A stretch of 64,000 nucleotides of DNA, taken from the NCBI GenBank assembly GCA_004009845.1, contig RMBW01000097.1, positions 1 through 64,000 of the forward strand, given 5' to 3'. A model generated the notes under the pieces. That model did not search any database and was not told where the DNA came from. It saw only the letters and a list, made by a program, of their open reading frames with translations. Below, one piece after another: positions 19,208 to 29,915 of the stretch; position 1 is the stretch's first letter, and every line of letters begins with the position of its first letter. The position numbers were made by a program, and so were the translations under genes. Origin of the DNA: Davidsoniella eucalypti. Its lineage: Eukaryota; Ascomycota; Sordariomycetes; Microascales; Ceratocystidaceae.

Positions 19208-20358
19208 CCCGCGATACCTACCCTGAATCTGACCGTGGTCGCCAACCCTCGCGTGAAGCCGACCGTCTGGACTCTCTGCAAACTGACATGGTAGAAATGA
19301 AGTCTATGATGAATCGACTCGGTCAAATGCTGTTCGCCAAAGAGCGTCATGATACTGCCGCTCCTCCGCTACCGCCTGCCCCTGCTCCTCAGCCACTACC
19401 CATCTCGTCCAGCCAAAACCTACCTCGTCAGGTCCAGCCCCTACTTAGCGAATTCAGCGGCTTGCACTCTGACTACGAGATCTGGAGAAGACTGGCAACG
19501 AACAAGATGTTAATCGATGGAACAGCCCTAGGCGGTGACCTCTCCAAAGCAGTCTACCTGTACGGCCGCTTAGGCACGAACACGCAAGCCAAGTTGAACG
19601 TCTTTTTCGACTCTATCTGCCAACGATCCAGACCCTACGATCTGCTGCTGGAGAAACTCGACGATATGTTCCGGTCGCGAGAACGACTCACTAACGCTCG
19701 CATCGCCTTCTACAAGTCCGCTCAGGGAGATCGTGAAACCTTCAAGGCCTTCCACCTCCGATTCGAAACCCTAGCCATGGAAGCCGGCATTCACGACGAC
19801 ACCACGTTGATCGACATCCTACGTTCTGCCATGCGTGACGATTTGGTTGAACGCACCGGATGGGCTTGGGAGTCCAACTCATACCACGCCATCATTGACA
19901 GCCTCTTGAAGCACTTCGACCGCCCCACTGGTAAGCGCCGCATCGTTGAGTCCACCCCTAAGCCTGAGCACACCAAGTCGAGTAACTGGAGAGAGCGGCC
20001 TGACCAACAGACCCGTCGGGAGAACCGCCCTCAGCTTGCTACCCGCTCAGACAGACCAAAACTGTCCGAGTCGGAACGACACCGGTTAATGCGCGAAAAC
20101 GCATGCTTTATCTGTGGACTCAAGGATCACATCGCACGCCGTTGCCCCCAGCGCTCTTCCCAGCCAGGTCCCTCCAACAACCAGCTGTCTATCAACGCCA
20201 TACGCACGGTAATGCGTGAGGAAATCGCGAAGTATGACGAACGGGCCATGGATCGTGTGCTACCTCCCCCTGACAACACCACTACGACGGTAGCCAAGGT
20301 CGACTCTAAGGTAGCGGAGAACGGGTCTGAATACGACCTAATTGAACTGGATTTTTAG
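19208..20358 (+). pseudogene. gag of element C, N terminus missing
   Basis: Open in frame from the B2 LTR (an incidental ATG at 19183 lies in LTR sequence) to the TAG at 20356. It encodes a coiled-coil-like stretch (DRLDSLQTDMVEMKSMMNRL), a Pro-rich linker, a capsid-like domain (LLSEFSGLHSDYEIWRRLA onward) and one CCHC knuckle, CFICGLKDHIARRC, ending LDF-stop. The hydrophobic N-terminal segment found in B1 and A3 is lost. Confidence 0.85.
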
Positions 20359-20385
20359 GTGGTCAGGACAAGTCGCGCCCTGACC
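20350..20385 (+). promoter_or_regulatory. Putative -1 recoding site and hairpin, element C
   Basis: GAT TTT TAG is followed by GGTCAGG (20361-20367), which can pair with CCTGACC (20379-20385) around the loop ACAAGTCGCGC. The -1 frame is open to pol. The upstream ATG used to name B pol (MEGEQ) is absent here (AAGATA instead), so an internal start at that site is not conserved, which fits a fusion made by frameshifting. Confidence 0.62.
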
Positions 20386-20426
20386 AGGAGGATACGAAGA
20401 TAGGGGAAGAGATAGTTAGAACTCAG

Positions 20427-21026
20427 ATGGGAGCTAAAGGTTTATACTTAGATTTGTCTATTAATGAACTTTCGACTAAAGCTCTCGTCGACAGTGGCTG
20501 CCTCTGCCTCGCCGTCGTCCCTCCGCGCCTACTCCCCTACGCTACCCAAACCCAGCCTATCGAGCCTCGCAAGGTCTCCCTCGCCTCCTCCCAGTCCGAC
20601 CCCCCGGTCATCACTCAGATAGCACAGTTTACGCTACATCTACCTGACCACCACGAGGACATTTGGGCCTACGTCGTCCCCGGCCAAACCGAAGACCTGA
20701 TACTCGGTCAACGCTGGCTCATCAACCACGATGTACACCTGCACCCTCGTTCTGGACAGATTGAGGTCACTACAGCTGAGGAGTTAACACCTGAGGAATT
20801 CCACAAACTCTGCGACAACGACGACACTGCTGTTTACCGCATCACACTAGAAGATGTTAACAGAGCGTTGGAACAGAAAGAACTGGAAAGACCACCCCTC
20901 CCAGAATGGTTAAGACCTGTTGCCTCTGCGTTCGAAGCCAAAGCCTCGAAGGACCTCCCGCCACACCGGCCTGGAGTAGACTTGAAAATCGAGCTGCTGG
21001 AAGGGAAGACATTACCTGTACAATCG
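20427..21026 (+). pseudogene. pol of C, protease part, upstream of LINE 1
   Basis: Encodes the protease (ALVDSGC, then VVPGQTEDLILGQRW) and the linker to RT. The frame is intact up to the LINE insertion after GTACAATCG. Pol continues in the same frame at about 26464. Confidence 0.87.
21016..21026 (+). repeat. Target-site duplication of LINE 1, left copy
   Basis: CTGTACAATCG occurs just left of the poly-T and again at 26452-26462 on the right (CTGTACAATCGTT if the T-run is counted). A duplication of about 11-13 bp is typical of target-primed reverse transcription. Confidence 0.88.
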
Positions 21027-21057
<31 letters not shown>

Positions 21058-21196
21058 CATTAATCTTATGGAGCTAAAGAGCTATGAAGATGTAAAATAA
21101 AAGCAAATAACACAATAAAAACAATAAAAACATAACAGAAAACAAGTAGAAACAAAACAAAAAACATAAAAAACATAAGGAAAAACACAAAGAAAA

Positions 21197-24100
21197 TTAA
21201 CGACACCACAAATCATCACGAAGTGCGACTGGTTCACCCTCACCGGCAACACCATCGTTGGTCACTTCCTCCACTCGACCCCAGTTTCTTCCCCCTATTC
21301 CTGTTTTTTTCAGAAATACTAACAAGGCTTGCTGGTGCTTCGCCTTACTAAATAAGTCTTCCATCTTTATCTCACCATCGCAGACGTCTTTCAACTCTTG
21401 TCTTTGCTCAAGCCACATATCACAGTCCAACACCAAGTGCTGAATAGTTTCAATGTCCAGCTGACAATGACGACACATGCTACTCGATACCTTGCCTATG
21501 GTCTTTAGGTACGGCAGGTAAGCGCCCTTCCCCGTTAGAAGTTGATAGTAGGCTGTTGTCAGCCTCTTCTCGCCCTCTATTGGTTTCAGATCACTCACTC
21601 CTGTCTTACCAAGAGACCGATAGTGATTCCCAAGTTTGTCGATATCGCGGTTGATTAGTGTGTCCCAGAGGTTGAAGATGTTCTCTTTGATCTTTTTTTT
21701 GATATACCCAGTGGTTGCGATAGAGGTGCATACTCTTTTTTCAAGAGCCTCCTTTGCAAGCTTATCCACTATCTCATTTCCTTCTATTCCTACATGTCCA
21801 GGGCACCAGTGTATTTCTATACTGGTGTCGAGGTCCTGCAGGTTTAGCTTCTCTATGAGGTTCGTGAATATACCAGGCTTCCGTACTCTTTGGATGGCAG
21901 CTTGGCTATCGACAAAGATCAGGATTCGTTTCCGTAGTGGCAGTTTTCGAACGTAGCAAAGGGCTCTGTAGATCGCATAGCTTTCGCAGTCTGCAACCTC
22001 AGTGTAAGGACCCAAGGCATTTGCCTCTTGAAACCGCACCGTGTTATTATCCATATCGACAAAGGCATAGGAGGATTTGTCACCCTCCATAGACCCGTCA
22101 GTGTACAGACAATAGGCTTCGCCCAACCATAGGGTTGCTAGGGTTGCCAGGTGGATTTCCTTTGCTTCTTCTTTTTTGACTTTAGGGATATGTGTTGTGA
22201 TTGGGGTACGCTTGGCCCATGGTGCCTCCCATACAATTTTAGCTCGCTGAAGTGCCTTGAAAGGTATCAGGTACTTGATGTCCACGGCAATTGCTTGCAC
22301 TTGTGACTCTCGCTTCAATTTGTAGGGACCCAAGATACCAAGAGACTCAAAGTCAGACTCCGAGTTCAGATGGTCCTTGGTGGGTTGGGCGCAATGACGT
22401 ATGGGGTGGTGTTTAGGGAATTGTAGAAGTCTTGTTCCGTACTTGAGGTTATTCCATTCCAAGTTGATCTCAACTGGTTTAATGCCAGCCTCTATTTCAC
22501 AAGCCCTTTTCGGAGCCTGCTTGTAGGTGCCAAGCATCATGGAAATCGCCAAACTTTGTACTTTTTCAAGGTGTTTCTTGAGGGAAATGGGCTTCATTTT
22601 TGTCCACCAGAGGATCGAACCGTACTCCATGATAGGACGAATCACCGCTTGGTATAACTGTCTAGTTGCTTTCGCACTTAGACCGCTATACTTCCGCGAA
22701 ATCCGTTGAATTCCCATTAGGGTTCTGGTTGCTTTAAGGGTTCTGTCTTGGACATGCTCGCTGAAATTCAGCTGACAGTCTAGCCATATTCCTAGCCACT
22801 TGATCTTCTCTGACGGTTGTATTGTCGTCCCTAGGACGTCTATGTGTTCATTGCTTACTGCTTTACTCCTTGTTAAATGCAGAAGCTCAGTCTTGGAACT
22901 CTCAAACTCGACGGAACTATCGTCGGCTTGCCTGGTGAGATCTTCAACGATGGCCTCTAGAGCTCTGCAATTTCTTGCAAAGCTTTTGGAAGCTACCGTA
23001 ATCAGAATATCATCAATGTATGAGAGCTGAATGCCATGAACTTGGATGGATTGGGGGATGTTGATGTGTATAAGTCTCGAGTAAATCAAGAACAGAATGG
23101 GGGAGATTGGGCTGCCTTGCGGTATGCCCTGGTCAATAGTGTAGAAGTTTGTTCGTTTGCCATCAAAACATATCTGGACCTTCCTCTTTTGAAGAAAGGC
23201 TGCGATCCATTGGGTGCAGTTATTCGGAAGACCTAGATCTCTGCAGTGCCATAGTAGGGTATCCCTATTAACATGGTCGAACGCGCCTTTGATATCAAGT
23301 AGTGCAATACTCGATTTCAGGCCCTGTTCTTTCCATGACTTGACTTGGTCCATGAGAACCATTGCTGCATCGATCGTCGATCGTTGTTTCCGTCCGCCAA
23401 ACTGCGTTGGGTGAAGCAGGTCGTCCTTTGTTGCAGCCAAGAAACCAAGTCTCTGTGCAAAAATTCGTTCCAATACTTTACCTAAGCAGTTCAGCAGCGT
23501 GATAATCCGATATGCCTTGATACGGGAATAGTCTGGCTTGTTGGGTTTTTTCAATATCACTCCAATGCCCTGGCGCCACACCGTAGGACACTGTCCTTTA
23601 GTGAATAGCTCCGTGTAGACATAGTGGAAGACCTCGGGGATAGCCCTATAAGCATTTTGGATCATTTGGAAATTAATCCCATCTGGTCCAGCAGACTTCT
23701 TAGGGTTTGAGGTCATGATAGCTCTTTCAATCTCAATGGTAGAGATGTTAGGCCAAGGCCATTTCGAGTTCTCGTGATGTGGGATGGGTAGAGTGTCTTC
23801 GTCCTCAAGGGACTCACCTTTTTCGCCGCCCACAAGATTCAGTAGCATCTTAGCTTTGTCGTCGAAAGACTCCGCCTTGACACCATTTTCCTCGAGTGGT
23901 TGTATATACGAGTCGGTTATGGGTTTCGTGTATCTCATAGCAGTGAAGACTTCGTCGCCGGTTGCTTGTTCTAAGAAAGAATTGAAATAGTTAGCTTTGG
24001 TTTTGATAATGGCATGGAAATACCTGTTTCGTTTTTCTTTGTACTCCGTCAGACAGATCTTATCCTTCTTCCATTGTCGTTCGGCCCTGAGGAAGGACTT

Positions 24101-25057
24101 CCTCAATAGCTTGAGTTCGTCGTTCCACCAAGGCTTACTCCGGGGGCAGATGCGGGCCTTCGGCATCACCTCTGCGCAGGTATCCTGGATGGCGGCGGTC
24201 AAAATGGCCGCCAGATCCGGTCGAGTATCTCTTTTTTTGAGATTTTCTAATACTACTGCCTCCTTTTTTTGGAGGCTCTCTCTGAACTGTTTCCAGTCCG
24301 TTTTTTTCAAGTTATATATTGTTTTTTCCTTCTCTTTTTCGTTTTTTCGGGCGTCGTGGAACTGCAACTTAATGCACTGGTGATCCGAACCATGGAGACC
24401 TTCACACGTCCAACTAGTTTTCGTTTGCTTCATCTGCCCAGTGAGGAAGGCGAGATCGATGATTGATGTTTTCTGCGACCTGGTGGTGAAGAAAGTGCCC
24501 CTGTTGACCAGAGCATTCTCGGGATCCACTACCAAGTCAGCATTGTTCCTCTGCAACCAACCAACGACTTCATCTGCATGCTGTGATTGCTCACAGTTCA
24601 CAGACCACCATGGATGATGGGTGTTGAAGTCCCCGACGATGATGCCATTCCCAACCTGCCATTGCTGGACAAGCGGGTGCGGTAAAAGGGGCTGGGTCGG
24701 ATGGTTGTAGAGGTTGACCAATAATGGTTGCGCGTCGATATGAAGTCTTATGCATTGAAAGTCGCTGCTTGCGATGTCGAGAGGCTTTTCTATTGTGAAG
24801 TCAATGTCCTTTTGGATATAGGTCACGACCCTTGGTCTTGTTAGCAAAGTTAGAGCTGGTTTGACGGTGTGAAAGTTTTGGTGGTCCTGGAAAATCCATT
24901 TGCCTTCTTTTTGCCATACCCAGGGTTCCTGAATGCACAATATCTCAACTCCCTGCCTTATTGCTAAGTCAAAGAGATGATCTAAAATGCCTTTACGCTT
25001 TCCCTGATTGTGCTGAAATATCGTAAGTTTCCTAAACATATTCAACGATGGTGACAT
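21197..25057 (-). CDS. LINE 1 ORF2: endonuclease, reverse transcriptase, RNase H
   Basis: A 1,286-residue protein. N-terminal APE-like endonuclease: N17, E44, GDFN at 142-145, SDH at 224-226. Reverse transcriptase about 455-720: D588 in LLDIKGAFDH, QGIPQGSP near 643, YIDD at 680-683. RNase H about 980-1100: D987 in YTDGS, E1025, D1050 and D1098. A C-terminal zinc motif CX2CX8HX4C (C1195, C1198, H1207, C1212) follows. RNase H after RT places it in the I/Tad-like assemblage. The first ATG overlaps the end of ORF1; a second ATG (M7) straddles the ORF1 stop. Confidence 0.93.
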   Translation of the reverse strand: MSPSLNMFRKLTIFQHNQGKRKGILDHLFDLAIRQGVEILCIQEPWVWQKEGKWIFQDHQNFHTVKPALTLLTRPRVVTYIQKDIDFTIEKPLDIASSDFQCIRLHIDAQPLLVNLYNHPTQPLLPHPLVQQWQVGNGIIVGDFNTHHPWWSVNCEQSQHADEVVGWLQRNNADLVVDPENALVNRGTFFTTRSQKTSIIDLAFLTGQMKQTKTSWTCEGLHGSDHQCIKLQFHDARKNEKEKEKTIYNLKKTDWKQFRESLQKKEAVVLENLKKRDTRPDLAAILTAAIQDTCAEVMPKARICPRSKPWWNDELKLLRKSFLRAERQWKKDKICLTEYKEKRNRYFHAIIKTKANYFNSFLEQATGDEVFTAMRYTKPITDSYIQPLEENGVKAESFDDKAKMLLNLVGGEKGESLEDEDTLPIPHHENSKWPWPNISTIEIERAIMTSNPKKSAGPDGINFQMIQNAYRAIPEVFHYVYTELFTKGQCPTVWRQGIGVILKKPNKPDYSRIKAYRIITLLNCLGKVLERIFAQRLGFLAATKDDLLHPTQFGGRKQRSTIDAAMVLMDQVKSWKEQGLKSSIALLDIKGAFDHVNRDTLLWHCRDLGLPNNCTQWIAAFLQKRKVQICFDGKRTNFYTIDQGIPQGSPISPILFLIYSRLIHINIPQSIQVHGIQLSYIDDILITVASKSFARNCRALEAIVEDLTRQADDSSVEFESSKTELLHLTRSKAVSNEHIDVLGTTIQPSEKIKWLGIWLDCQLNFSEHVQDRTLKATRTLMGIQRISRKYSGLSAKATRQLYQAVIRPIMEYGSILWWTKMKPISLKKHLEKVQSLAISMMLGTYKQAPKRACEIEAGIKPVEINLEWNNLKYGTRLLQFPKHHPIRHCAQPTKDHLNSESDFESLGILGPYKLKRESQVQAIAVDIKYLIPFKALQRAKIVWEAPWAKRTPITTHIPKVKKEEAKEIHLATLATLWLGEAYCLYTDGSMEGDKSSYAFVDMDNNTVRFQEANALGPYTEVADCESYAIYRALCYVRKLPLRKRILIFVDSQAAIQRVRKPGIFTNLIEKLNLQDLDTSIEIHWCPGHVGIEGNEIVDKLAKEALEKRVCTSIATTGYIKKKIKENIFNLWDTLINRDIDKLGNHYRSLGKTGVSDLKPIEGEKRLTTAYYQLLTGKGAYLPYLKTIGKVSSSMCRHCQLDIETIQHLVLDCDMWLEQRQELKDVCDGEIKMEDLFSKAKHQQALLVFLKKTGIGGRNWGRVEEVTNDGVAGEGEPVALRDDLWCR

Positions 25058-26330
25058 GCTTCGCGGCGAAGTGGACTGGCTGAGTCAGGCAGTGCTTCGC
25101 TTCTTGTTGGGTTCGTACAGTGAATACGACGGATACGCACTGTTGGTCCTTCTTTGGTTTGCCCAAGACTCGGGTCAACTCCAGCGGCTTGATGCCATTG
25201 CTGTAGGCAAACTCCTTCGCGAAGTTCGCGACTTCGGACTTGGGGACGCCGTGCATGACCAGCCGTTGCCAGTCTTCCGGTTCCACGCAGTCCTTCCAGC
25301 CGAGGGGGCGCAGTTTTGCAAGCCACGTGGTCTTGGTTGAGAGCAGGTGGCGCTTGGCTGTCTCGCTGCAGCACTTGATCATGACGTTATTTTTCCGTGA
25401 GGTCCAAACCTCAATGGCTTTCATCTTTCCGTCATAGTTAACCAAGTCACGTATGTGCTTGGGGGAAGGAATCTTGCCACCACCGATAAGCATCAGCGTG
25501 GTGCTCTGTGTAGTCTTAACAGAGGTGGTTGGACGTTTGGCGCGGGTCACCTTCTGCCAGCCTTCATCGGAGGCATCTGGGGCCGCGGCTTGCGGTTTTG
25601 TAGGGGGCGTCGCTTCGGTAGCTTGCGCCGGTTTGGTTGTAGTGATGGTTGTAGTCTTGGGCGGCGCAGTGGTAGCGGTCTCCGCAGGTGAGGTCGTGGC
25701 GTCAGTGACAGCCTTTGCCGGCTCAGTGACGGAAGAGGCAGGAGCCTTCTTCTTCTTCTTGTTCTTCTTTTTGTTGTTATTATCGATGTCTGCCTTCTTC
25801 GGCAGCGCTGGTGTGATTTGTGCGGGTTGGGTGGCCTTGACCACAGCAGAGAACAGTGCCTTGGATGAGGCAACTACGTCTGCGGGCGCAGCTTCAATCG
25901 CCTTTTGCTTTGGTAGCGGCGACGGCGTGTCTGGAATGTCCATGTCCGCCAGTTCCTGAGCAATCAGCAGCTGAAAGGTCTCGAATTTAGGGTTTAAAGA
26001 GACCAGAGTTGAGGCCCCACGCATAATTTCTGCCACAGCGGCGGCAATGAGGGCGTCCGTGTTGTCAGGACCGACCCAGCGTGAAGCTTTCAGGCCCTTA
26101 GCCTCCTGGAATTTTTTTAGGGGGACTGGAGGGGAGCTTGGTAGCTCTACCTCCTCGAAACCACGTTTAACGGTGGTTTTTGTGTTGGTTGGGGTTAGGG
26201 TTTCAGTCCCGTGATTTGGAGTGGGGACAAGGCAGAGAGAGTCTGACGAAAAATTTTGAGAAGCGGGGTCTCCCATACAAATATCGTCGACTTCCATCGA
26301 CGACAGCACCGCGAGTGTTGGTCGCGCCAT
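25032..26330 (-). CDS. LINE 1 ORF1, gag-like RNA-binding protein
   Basis: A 432-residue protein. I choose ATG at 26330 (MARPTLAV) because the open frame further upstream crosses the element's 5' end into the target duplication. There is a variable N terminus, a Lys-rich tract (NNNKKKNKKKKK) and a Thr/Pro/Ala-rich linker, then a C-terminal folded region (about 280-432) with alternating hydrophobic pattern as in gag-like ORF1 proteins. I see no CCHC knuckle. It probably coats LINE RNA. ORF2 starts 26 bases before its end in another frame. Confidence 0.85.
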   Translation of the reverse strand: MARPTLAVLSSMEVDDICMGDPASQNFSSDSLCLVPTPNHGTETLTPTNTKTTVKRGFEEVELPSSPPVPLKKFQEAKGLKASRWVGPDNTDALIAAAVAEIMRGASTLVSLNPKFETFQLLIAQELADMDIPDTPSPLPKQKAIEAAPADVVASSKALFSAVVKATQPAQITPALPKKADIDNNNKKKNKKKKKAPASSVTEPAKAVTDATTSPAETATTAPPKTTTITTTKPAQATEATPPTKPQAAAPDASDEGWQKVTRAKRPTTSVKTTQSTTLMLIGGGKIPSPKHIRDLVNYDGKMKAIEVWTSRKNNVMIKCCSETAKRHLLSTKTTWLAKLRPLGWKDCVEPEDWQRLVMHGVPKSEVANFAKEFAYSNGIKPLELTRVLGKPKKDQQCVSVVFTVRTQQEAKHCLTQPVHFAAKHVTIVEYV

Positions 26331-26463
26331 GGTGCATCCAGTATCAAAAGAGTCGTACGGATGAGGCGCGTATTTTAAAGGTAGATTGAGATGATTTGGG
26401 TCAGAAATGGTTGAAAGGTACCACTTGTGGAAAAGTATGTAGGAGGTTTTGCTGTACAATCGT

Positions 26464-27925
26464 TGTATCCGCTGTCTCGCGCAGAACTATTGGTAATGCA
26501 GAAGACATTGACCGAACTGTTGTCTACAAGATGGATAAAGGACACAAAGTCTGAAGTGGGCTCTCCAGTGCTATTTGTAAAGAAACCTGGAGGTGGAATT
26601 CGTTTCTGCGTAGACTACCGCGCAGTCAACGCTATTTCCAAAAAGGACTCATACCCCTTACCCCTTATCCACGACACCCTTCGGCAAATTTCGGAAGCCA
26701 AGTGGGTGTCCAAGGTCGATGTCATTGCTGCCTTCCATCGCATTCGTATCGCCCCTGGCTACGAGGAGTTAACCGCATTTCGGACTCCCCTAGGGGCCTT
26801 TGAATGGAACGTTATCCCTTTCGGTTTGACTAATGCCCCTGCTGCGTTCCAGCGTTACATCAATTCGGTCCTTCGGAAATGGCTAGGCATCAGCTGCAGC
26901 GCCTACATTGACGATGTGGACATCTACTCCAGTGGTACTGAGGAAGAGCACAGGAAGTTAGTGCTCGAAATTGTCCACGCGCTCGATCTCGCCGGTCTAC
27001 AACTCGACCTCCGCAAGTGCCAGTTCCTAGCTAAGGAAATCAAGTTCCTCGGCTTCATTGTTGGCCCAGGTATTGGCATCAAGGCAGACCCTGAGAAAAC
27101 CCTTGCGATCCGCAACTGGAATTCTCCCACAACTTTGAAAGGTCTACGTGGATTCATCGGCTTTGTCAACTTCTATCGAGACTTTGTACCTCGACTGTCT
27201 GAAATGATAGCGCCGATGGTAGGGTTAACCAAGAAGGATACCCCCTTTGTTTGGTCTGACGCATGTGCGCACGCTTTCGCCGAGGTTAAGAGAGCCTTCC
27301 TCACTCCCCCTGTTCTGACCCCCTTTGACCCGCTGAGAGAAACGGTATTGACTGCAGACTCTTCCGGTTACGCCCTGGGAGCAGAGTTGTCTCAGCGAGG
27401 AGACGATGGTCTCATGCACCCCATTGCTTTTCTCTCACGCAAGCTTACACCCCCCGAAGCCAATTACCCCATTCATGATAAGGAGATGTTGGCTATCTAC
27501 TGGTCCATTCGAGAATGGCGCCATTTCCTCCTAGGGGTTGACTTCGTGGTGTGGACCGACCACCGTAACTTGGAGTACTTTCAAACCAAGAGAACGCTGG
27601 CCGAGAGACAACGCCGCTGGGGATATGAGCTTTCGGACTTTAGTTTCTGCCTACGCCACCGCCCAGGTACTGAGCAAGTTGTGCCAGACGCCCTGTCTAG
27701 AAGGGACCAGGACATGCCAGCCAACGAAAGTGATGACAGGCTGGCTAGTCGCTTCCACCAACTCCTCGAGAAGAGTGAGTCAAGCAACGACCTGGTGGTA
27801 ATCGGCGCAGTTTGGGCTCAGGAGCCTGACAAGGACGCGCCGACTGACGACAAAGCGACTAAGGAAGCTGTGACCTCCCCCTTCGCGGATCCCGAGATGA
27901 CTAGCCTATGGAACCAGGCTCTGAC
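26464..27925 (+). pseudogene. pol of C, RT and RNase H part
   Basis: Resumes after LINE 1 with SLYPLSRAELL. RT carries FCVDYRAVN, FGLTNAPAAFQR and AYIDDVDIYS; RNase H carries TADSSGYALG and WTDHRNLEYF. The frame stays open until the solo LTR, whose first bases add a stop. Confidence 0.88.
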
Positions 27926-28111
27926 TGTAAGAGACTAAGGCCTAGTAAGGTTAGCCAAGGCATTCCTTGTCAGTACTAGAATCGGCTATAAGTAGGGACC
28001 TATTCCCGCCGATTATTAGTCTTAGTTTCTCTTTCTCCTTCATCGGTCTCAATCGAACTATTCTTTTACGACCAGTTTTCATCGCAACTCCTCGTATATC
28101 GTCTCACTGAC
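27921..28111 (+). mobile_element. Solo LTR of family C with CTGAC target duplication
   Basis: The LTR spans 27926-28106 (181 bp, TGTAAGAGAC ... CGTCTCA) with CTGAC at 27921-27925 and 28107-28111. It is the footprint of an integration followed by LTR-LTR recombination. It differs at one position (ATCGAAC/ATCAAAC) from the 3' LTR of the element it landed in. Confidence 0.94.
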
Positions 28112-29681
28112 CCAATGCAACCGTTGGTGGTTAGCTCGTAAACTAGTACGAGAAGGAGCTCGCTCATTCCCAGCCGACTGGGGTTTGCAATGGCAAATGA
28201 GCGAGTGCAAGCTAGACTCTGAAGGTAGACTACGCTGGCGCGATAGACTTTGGGTCCCTCACTACGAGCCCCTGAGGACCAAGATCATCCAGCGAATCCA
28301 CGACTCTACCCTCGCAGGCCACCCCGGCAGAGCAATTACCCGTGACTTAGTGTCGCGCGAATATGCCTGGCCTGGCCTCACCAACGATGTCCGACAGTTC
28401 GTGTCGAATTGCTCCTCTTGTGGAAAAAGCAAGATTTGGCGAGAGCAGAAGCGTGGCCTGTTGAAGCCCCTGCCAGTACCGTCCAGACCTTGGTCTGAAT
28501 TGGCCATGGACTTTATCGGCCCATTACCCCCTTCTGCTGGTTACACTTCTATCCTAGGAGTCACCGACCGCCTGTCGAAATCGCAAATCCTGATCCCCAT
28601 GAAGGCCATTACCGCACAAGCCACTGCTGAAGCCCTGCTGATTCACGTCTTTTCCCACCACGGCTTCCCCCTCGCAATCGTTTCCGACAGAGGGCCTCAA
28701 TTTGCTCAGCTGTTTTGGGGCGAAGTATGCCGTCGCTTTGGGATTCAACGCCGCCTATCTACTGCCTTCCACCCCCAGACTGATGGTAGTCAGGAGCGCA
28801 GCAATCAGGAGATTGAAACGTACTTGCGCAATTTCTGTTCCTTCGCACAGGACGACTGGGCCTCACTACTGCCCCAAGCGCAATTGGCCCTCAACAACCG
28901 CATTTCCTCAACCACTGGCCTCTCCCCTTTCTTCACCACTCATGGTTTCAACGTGGACATTATTGAGCCCTCCGTTCAAGGCCCCCCTGCCTCTGACAAA
29001 TCTCCTGTTTGTGGTGCCCAGGAATGGCTATCCAAACTAAGCGACGCAACCCAATTCGCGATCGTAGCTATGGCTGCCACCCAGGAACACCAGGAAACCA
29101 GCGCTAACCGTCTCCGTCAACCATCTGAGAGCTTCAGAGTGGGAGATAAGGTCTATCTCAACACGAAGAACCTGACCACGGAGAGACCGTCCAAGAAGTT
29201 AGACTGGTTGGCCAGACTGTACACAGTCCTAGAGGTTACAGGTACCCACAACGTACGATTGAACGTGCCTACAGGCATCCACCCTGTTTTCCACGTAAGC
29301 CTAATCCGCCGAGCTCCCAACAACCCCTTACCCTCGCAGGAAGTACCTAATGATGAGCCCGCGGCTATCACGGCTAGGGAAGCACTGGAAGACGACTCTG
29401 TGGAAACAGGCGAGTACAGAGTGGAAGCAATCGTCAAGCAACGTACCCGCCATGGACACACGCAGGCTTTGGTCAAATGGAAAGGTTACCAAGATGCTAC
29501 CTGGGAACCATTGGAACACGTGAAGGACACTGCAGCATGGTTGGTCTTCACGGAGAAGACGAAAAAGAATTGGAACGTGACCCTCCAATCCCTTTACACT
29601 GCCTGGTTGCTACCAGAGGATGGCCCCGAGAAGGACCATGGTACGAGTATGGACACACGCAGTCCACTGATGGTAGGCTAA
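28112..29681 (+). pseudogene. pol of C, integrase and chromodomain part
   Basis: Integrase zinc region (HDSTLAGHPG ... CSSCGKSK), catalytic core (MDFIGPL, SDRGPQF, QERSNQE), C-terminal barrel (WLARLYTVLEV, HPVFHVSLIRR) and chromodomain (YRVEAIVKQR, LVKWKGYQ, TWEPLEHV). Open to the TAG at 29679-29681. Confidence 0.88.
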
Positions 29682-29915
29682 GGCAGCAATATTGGCTGCA
29701 CCACCTTGGTCACCTGCACACCCGAGCGTCTGCAGGATAAGATTGCTGACCTATTTTGGAGTTATTTCTGTTTCTGGAGTTATTTCTGTTTTTGGATATT
29801 TGAGTACCCTGGTACTATACGGTTTTAAGTTTGTATACACCATGCTACAGGGGTGTTTTTGTATGTTTAGACGTAAAATTAGTGTAATTTTTCTGCCGAT
29901 GGGGGGGGAAACTAT
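29682..29915 (+). other. C 3' untranslated region and polypurine tract
   Basis: T-rich noncoding sequence with an imperfect short duplication (GTTATTTCTGTTT at about 29760 and 29778), ending in a G-run at 29901-29908 and AAACTAT directly before the 3' LTR. Confidence 0.7.

Larger units (their letters stand above)
21027..26451 (-). mobile_element. Full-length Tad-like LINE 1
   Basis: Non-LTR retrotransposon of about 5.4 kb on the minus strand with a target duplication, a 3' A-tail (T-run 21027-21053) and two apparently intact ORFs. The 3' UTR tail (near 21054-21100, CATCTTCATAGCTC in element sense) recurs in LINE 2 and in a short plus-strand scrap at 38953-38998. Nothing in it argues against recent activity. 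Confidence 0.92.
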
